Shown here: positions 58,288-64,000 of the stretch, in pieces
Position numbering within the stretch: position 1 is the stretch's first letter
Layout of the letters: every line of letters begins with the position of its first letter
Source: Kalmusia sp. IMI 367209
Lineage: Eukaryota; Ascomycota; Dothideomycetes; Pleosporales; Didymosphaeriaceae
DNA length: 64,000 nt
Assembly: GCA_027946365.1 (NCBI GenBank)
Contig: JAPEUQ010000012.1
Location: 620,001 to 684,000, forward strand
Reading direction: 5' to 3'
Notes under the pieces: model-generated
The model's database searches: none
What the model saw: only the letters and a program-made list of their open reading frames with translations
Told to the model about the DNA's origin: nothing
Position numbers and translations under genes: made by a program

Positions 58288-59278
58288 GGTCAATAAATGA
58301 TTCTTAGTCCATCTTCATGTATGTCACATTTTGCTGTGCCATTCTCTGTTCTTTTTAGGGGGTTTAATGGGTCTGCTTCCCAGAATTGCAGTGATCATAG
58401 TAATTGAGTAATATTTCAAAACCATGGCATTACAGATCCCTGGTTACACATGATCAAAGGCACTGACCATAGATATTGCCCTAAAAAGAGCCATATTGTG
58501 TTCGTGGACTGATGGCGATACAAAACGAACTATGGATCAGCTTTAACTGATGTATCAGTACTTTGTGTTTTAAGGTCTGCAAATGTTTTTCGATTTGATA
58601 TAATCAGTAATTATGTCGTCATTGTCAAGAGACGTGGGTCGAGAGAGGGCAACCATGGTGCTTGAAGCTTCATGGATCACGTGCTTTGACAGGGGTTGCT
58701 GCTACCTCAAAGTAAGGCGCTTTAGAAAGACTGCATATATATTCTGGAGTAGTGCCGCGGGTTGAAATCGCTCCAAATATTATACGCCCCAGCCGATTTC
58801 GGCTCTCATTGATGTACCTCTTCGGTGCCCTCCAGTGTTTCTAGCGCTAATTTAAGTTCACTTTCACTTTATCTATATATAGTCAACCTAAGCGATTACT
58901 CTACGCATGATCCATTCACTTGCTTGACAGAGTAACGAGGACTTCATAAAGTCCCTCGATTCTGAGCTGCCCATCTTCTGCCACCTCAACCACCTTCAGG
59001 GCACGCGCAAATCCCAATCTACCACGTAGGCGTCAAGATCCAACTCTAGGTTGCATTAATCGAATAGCGCGTAACACATCTAGGCTCGATTATATAAAGC
59101 AGCAAACGTGGCTGTTGTAGCTGCAGAAGCTAGTGACGCACGATCCGGATATACTACGTGCGACTCTTCTTCAGCTACTACAGCAAGCCTCTCGAATGCT
59201 CTTTCATATCTATTTTCATTCCTGATAAAGACAGTGCCTACACCTCAATTTCACGTTTACCGCCAGTAGGTCTTCGTC
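58288..59278. other. Intergenic upstream of RING-BTB copy 2
   Basis: About 1 kb. It holds the presumed promoter of RING-BTB copy 2, with a TATA element at 59091. No gene is supported. Confidence 0.4.
59091..59099 (+). promoter_or_regulatory. TATA box upstream of RING-BTB copy 2
   Basis: TATATAAAG lies about 190 bp upstream of the ATG at 59279. Confidence 0.35.
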
Positions 59279-60226
59279 ATGCCGCCAATACGAACCGGAA
59301 AGCATGTGTCAGTCAAGAAGGAGCAAAAGTACAGGTAAGCCTTTGCTTCTGATCAAATTGCATGCCCTGACACAGAACAGTTTCGGCCGGAACATAGCTC
59401 GCCTGCACATCGGCAATGACTGCCGAGTATTCGCCGTCCATGAAGATCTCCTGTGCACAAATTCAAGTCTCTTCCGCGAGAAAATCCAGCCAGGCCGCAA
59501 AGACATCGAAGGCGAGTGCTCCATCTGCCACGAGGAAATGGTGATCGAAGGTCACGAGCTCAGCTACTGCGCTACATGCGGGTGCAACTACCACCAAGAG
59601 TGCATCGCCAAGTGGCTTGTCAAGTGGCACGTCAACGCTGGCACCCTTCGGCGCTGCCCTCTGTGCCGCTCAGTCTGGAAGTTAGCCGCCAACGACCGGG
59701 TCTTCCACTATCCCGAGCTCGATCCTTCGGCGTTCGAAATGTACTATGAGTGGTTGTACCACCGACGCATTTCGTACAGCTCTCAAATTTGCGTCAGCCG
59801 TCGTATGCCGCATCCAGGGCATGCTTCGCTTCTCACGTCTCGGACCAGAAGTTTGGGGATGCTGTCCTGGAAGCGATGCTCGAGATATGCAAAGAGCTTG
59901 ATTGGTACCCTGGTCCCGTCGACATCAGTCTTGTCTATGGTGAAGTTGTTACTCCCACGAATATTGCAGGGATCGTGAGGTTGAAGAAATTTCTTGTCCA
60001 AGTGTATGTCAACGTTGCACGCACACACTGGTTTGAGGAGGAGGCCGATAATGCATATCCGCCGGGGTTTCTCAAGGATTTTGCAGCTGCAATGCTGAAG
60101 AGGCATGAGGTCAAGATGTGGGACCTCGATGCCATGAAGAGGGCGATCAACTCGGAGATGACGAGTGTGGAGCTCAGAGAGGAAGAGAAGGTCGATGGCT
60201 CACAAGATGGTGGCAAGGCTCTCTAG
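59279..60226 (+). pseudogene. RING-within-BTB protein, copy 2, frameshifted
   Basis: Exon 1 (59279-59334) encodes MPPIRTGKHVSVKKEQKY; exon 2 starts at 59381. The first BTB part (ARLHIGNDCRVFAVHEDLLCTNSSLFREK) is followed by an intact zinc finger (CSIC, CATC, H, C, CPLCRSVW) and the resuming BTB part (LDPSAFEMYYEWLYHRRISYS). At about 59785-59822 the frame breaks: 38 nt occupy the place of 42 nt in copy 3, a net loss of 4. The original frame runs into unrelated residues and stops at 59978. The shifted frame continues the family sequence (SHVSDQKFGDAVLEAMLEICKELDWYP, VRLKKFLVQVYVNVA, PPGFLKDFAAAMLK) to 60226. A truncated protein with the RING and part of the BTB could still be made. No splice solution fits the break. 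Confidence 0.7.
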
Positions 60227-61209
60227 AAACCTAGGGCTGTATGATACACTCCAGAGTGCGTGCACGCTTTTAGTCACACTGTGTTGAAAGTAAGTCAGGA
60301 TTACATTATGCTGGAGCAGGCATACATATCTACAATACCGAATCGTGGCTGTATATACACAAGAAAACACACAAGTCAAGGTATTTCGGGACACCATCTA
60401 CCAAGGCCCTTTCATATTGAAGGAGACGTGAAAGATCCAAAATTAAGGCAGTGGAGTCGCTGATGCGCTCTCACTCTCACTCTCAAATACAAACCGACTA
60501 CGTGCTCTCAAGAGACGTGGGACTACATACGGCTCTCTAATATATTCGTGGTCTTCGTAATCACTAGAACGCATCCGCATCATCTGTATCACTCAATTTA
60601 ATCAATTAGCGGCCTAGCGTGTCCCAATACCGCGACCGTTGTCTTTTGACCGAAGTTTTCACTTTGCTGTTCATAATAAATTTGCACGAACGTGCGGTGA
60701 GTACTAATGTGCAAACTCAACTTTTTTGCTCGTGAGAGGAAAACAACTAATGTATACAGCCCTCGAGTCAGCGCACACACTTCTGTCAAATGCATTTTGA
60801 TTATTCGCAAAATTCTCTCTATCACTCCACTTAAAGTGACCAGCCTGCTTTTCCTCTCACCTTCATAGTGAGAGTGCCGGGGTTTGCCCGAGATTACTTA
60901 ACTAATATCTCTTTTGGAATATCAAAGGGATAATAGAAGGACTTGAGCGAGACCTGCTCCTCGTTTATTGCACTAACCACCCTTCAAGACCTCTTCGACT
61001 TACGGTAAGCCAAGCTCTCAAAGGCTCACTAATTCGAGTAGTGGGAGGGCTTCTTGAGCTCCACGTGCTAGGGTAGAGCATCTGGGACATATACACTTTA
61101 CCAACCTCATCAGAAAAGGTAGTTGTCAGTTTCATACATGTACAACGTAATTACTGATAGCAACAGTCTTTCAACATCCGGCATAGTGGGTTGTCAAGTA
61201 TATTTCACT
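60227..61209. other. Intergenic between RING-BTB copies 2 and 3
   Basis: About 1 kb separating tandem paralogues. No gene is supported. The 60580-60900 part is AT-rich. Confidence 0.4.
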
Positions 61210-62100
61210 ATGCCACCTATACGCACGCGAAAGCGCCTGAGTGCCGAGAAGAGCCGAAAGACTATGTGCGCCTACGCGATTCGCTGATACTCTCTCTCTC
61301 TCTAACTAATTTGTAATAGCTACGGTAGAAATATCACACGCTTGCACATCGGCGCAAGAGAGCGGGTCTTTACCGTTCACGAAGATGTGTTGTGCGCGAG
61401 CTCAAAGTTCTTTCGCGAGAAGGTACAGCCAAATCGCAAAGAGATCGAGGGTGATTGTTCCATCTGCCATGAGGTGATGGTTATTCATAGCAAAGAGCTC
61501 ACTTTCTGCACTTCCTGTGGAGGCAACTTCCACCACGAGTGTATCGAAGATTGGCATGTCCAATCTCCTAGAAGATGTCCTTTATGTCGTTCAACATGGA
61601 CCCAGGCTCCTAGGGAACAAACTTTAGAATTTCCTGCGTTCGAAGAGTCTACCTTCGGGATCTACTACGAATGGATTTACCATAATGTTATTCCCTACAG
61701 CCCCAACGATATTGACTTTGAAGGCTACTTGGGTTTCATTGAAGCTTACCTCTTTGGTCTGCACATCTCAGATATTTCATTCTGTCAAGTAATCCTAGGT
61801 GCGATGCTGGAGATGTTCAAGGATTTGGAAATCTTTCCGGATGTGGATGTCATTCAAGCAGCGTATGGAGATGATCCGCCATTTATTTCAACTGGAGTTC
61901 AGCGCCTCAGGCGCTTTTTGGTCAAGACTTACATTGCTTGCGGGGACTACGATTGGATCGAACTTACCGAGAAAGACGAGATACCCTACGAATTTCTGAA
62001 AGACTTTGCAGTGGCGATGATCGAGAAGCATCCTGGAAACGACGAGTGGGACTTGGAGACAGTATGGAAGGAGGCGATAGATGAGGCTCCCGCAGCCTGA
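61210..62100 (+). CDS. RING-within-BTB protein, copy 3 (intact)
   Basis: Exons 61210-61265 and 61320-62100 encode 278 residues; the 54-nt intron contains a TC-rich run. Exon 1 is exactly as long as in copy 2 (56 nt) and similar (MPPIRTRKRLSAEKSRKT). Then follow YGRNITRLHIG, the first BTB part (VFTVHEDVLCASSKFFREK), a zinc finger with CSIC, CTSC, FHHEC and CPLCRSTW, and the second BTB part (FGIYYEWIYHNVIPYS, YLGFIEAYLFGLHISDISFCQVILGAMLEM), ending with a helical domain (LRRFLVKTYIACG, PYEFLKDFAVAMIEKH). All eight zinc-ligand positions are present. A single-chain ubiquitin ligase or cullin-3 adaptor role is plausible. It lies in tandem with the broken copy 2 and is the best intact example of the family here. 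Confidence 0.8.
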
Positions 62101-64000
62101 GTACTCAAGCAGATGATGGAGTACTCATGCTATTTGTCGTTAGGGCACAGGGTCCACAACAGCTTACGACACCCAAACCCTCGAATAGACCTCAATCCCA
62201 TAAGTCCAAACTTCGAAACACTTTGTTTGCAGTATAATACCACCACAACATTTTTCGCCTTTCCCCATAGCTACTGATGACCTTGTGCCAGTCTGCTCGT
62301 TCCCCTACTAGTCGTCGCCCGGCCGTAAGTGGCCCCCACAAACCCAAGCACCAACGCCGCCCCACCAGCCGTAAGAAGCTTAATCCCAAGCATCCCATTG
62401 CCCTGGTCGGACAACGCTGTGGCGTCTCACGACCTCGGAGCAGGCGACTTTGCGACGAAACAGCCAGCCACGCAGCGAGGGCGCACGAATCGATGATCGA
62501 GGAGGCGCTGGTGAGCGTCCGTCAACGGTGCAGAGCGCGTGACGGTATACATGTTAACAAGGCGACATTATGACAATCGTAGATCCTTGTCGTAAGGATC
62601 CACGAAGGAAAGCACGGTCAAGGTACCTCTGGTATCGGCAAGACGAACAGATCGGGTGCGATTCTGCGAAAGGAACGGACGGCCTGGCAACCGTGCGCAT
62701 GGATGTGCGAGTGAGACAAAGCTAGTACGTCAGACCAAGTAACTAACGTGGCACGGAAATCAAACGAGCGCAACCGTGTCAAACAATGCGGCAAAGGAAG
62801 TAGTATTCATACGCTATAGGGCGAAAGGAGTCATCATTGAAAGTATTGTTTGTTCAGCTCGTGCTGGCAAACGCTTGCCCCGTACCATATGCCTGATATA
62901 GTTAACAGTGAGAGCTTCCCGTCTAGCTGAGTCATGGGCGCCATATATGGTACCAAGACCGTGGAATTGGCTTTGGGGCTTACGTCTTGTTCAGCCCTAG
63001 CCGATAAACGTATCACTGCTCCACTGTCCGTATCCAGGAACAGAGGAAGGGGGGAGGTACGTGTCTCGTGGCTGATGGCGCAAGTTCCATGATAATTATC
63101 TTGCAAAGGAGGCAAGGGGTTTTCGAAACGATAACCGGCTATACGGCTTATTGCTGACTGCTGAAAGGGAGGCCTTGAGTTGGTCCACGGAGGAATCTGA
63201 TGAGATAAATCCGACGATGTTGCGACGTGTTATGAACACGGATGCAGTAGTTACGACAATAGTGAATGTTCTAGAGATACAATCAGTTTCATCCTCATGC
63301 GTTATTAGCTTCTACCGGAAATAAATGGCATCTGTGTTTCTGTGTATTGTCCATAAACGGAAAGACTATTGTCCCGTTTTTGAAAGTCTATCGGCTGATT
63401 ACATCCGTGTGAAGCGAGTAGCACATGTGCAAACAGAAGAGAATGTTAAATATCAGGCCGCGAGAAGACGGAATTGAGCATGCTAGTAGTCGAAAGAGTC
63501 TTATGGGGATTTGGAAACCCCCAACTGTAGCCTCATCTCAAAAACGGGCTACGTTGTCCCACTACAGGTTATGCAAGTTTTAGTTGTGGGCAAAGCATGG
63601 GCTGCTACGCCGTGCAGAGATACCCTCGTCTTGCGACCTGTATCGAAAATAATTGCAACGCTCTGCCTATTGATGTTTCTATTCGGGCCTTGGCTATTGG
63701 TACACACACATTCTGCTTGTGCTGTAAGCCCCGATCGGTGAAGACGAGCCCTTTTATGGCGCATATGACGGCTGTGCCGTGCAACGTGTTACATTCTGGT
63801 GGAGCCACGCGTGTAGCGATGCGAACGAAGAGCGAGAACTCTGTAGGCCAGAGGCATAGACCTACTCGGCAACAAGAATGGGAAAAGATTGAGTGAGTTG
63901 GATCTATGAGGCGGCGGCGTAGTGCTGTGGGCGTGTTGCATATGCGGCTTACTCTGGGGAACTCGCGACTAATTGGATAAACTGGGATGGAGCGAATCGC
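62101..64000. other. Terminal stretch, no supported gene
   Basis: About 1.9 kb to the window edge with only short overlapping frames. A 40-codon hydrophobic minus-strand frame (62393-62271) is noted under rejected items. No repeats or RNA genes were seen. Confidence 0.4.

Noticed and set aside
62271..62393. Short hydrophobic minus-strand frame of 40 codons (MLGIKLLTAGGAALVLGFVG...)
   Set aside because: It resembles a tiny membrane protein, but there is no splice context, promoter or family match I can name, so it is not called as a gene.

Overview
The window looks like nuclear DNA of a filamentous ascomycete (Pezizomycotina, probably Dothideomycetes such as Pleosporales; the class is an inference). 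The signs are short GT-AG introns of about 45-60 nt with CTRAY-type branch sites, well-separated monocistronic genes, a HET-domain relic, fungal-only families (rhodopsin-domain receptor, DUF7025-type AAA protein, LaeA-like methyltransferase, TRI5-type terpene synthase), and nonsense changes of the CAA-to-TAA kind expected from RIP. I saw no tRNA, rRNA, CRISPR array or intact transposon. Exon coordinates were derived by hand from splice signals, reading phase and protein continuity.

0-13 kb: the 3' end of a VPS13-like gene, a lone TRI5-family terpene synthase, the Ski-complex scaffold gene SKI3 in two divergently oriented pieces, the ribosome-assembly gene RSA3, a decayed HET-domain fragment and an F-box gene. 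13-22 kb: a small secreted protein, a BTB-like pseudogene, the first RING-within-BTB gene, TRM10 divergent from a complex I subunit (NDUFA13/B16.6), and a short-chain dehydrogenase. 22-35 kb is gene-poor: a three-finger C2H2 regulator sits between two empty flanks of about 4 kb each, followed by a secreted His/Pro-rich protein gene interrupted by two +1 frameshifts.

35-52 kb: a PPxY-motif membrane protein divergent from the large trafficking gene DOP1, then a rhodopsin-type receptor, a SAM methyltransferase, an alpha/beta hydrolase, a second F-box gene and the TLDc gene OXR1. 52-62 kb is accessory in character: a STAND-like protein without a P-loop lies divergent from an AAA ATPase, followed by two more RING-within-BTB genes, one of them frameshifted. 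The last 1.9 kb holds nothing I can support.

Housekeeping genes (VPS13, SKI3, RSA3, TRM10, NDUFA13, DOP1, OXR1) are thus interspersed with fast-evolving ubiquitin-ligase-type and NTPase genes. The two most notable observations are the SKI3 gene that appears split by a small inversion, and the three-member family in which a RING finger is inserted inside a BTB domain with a conserved intron position.
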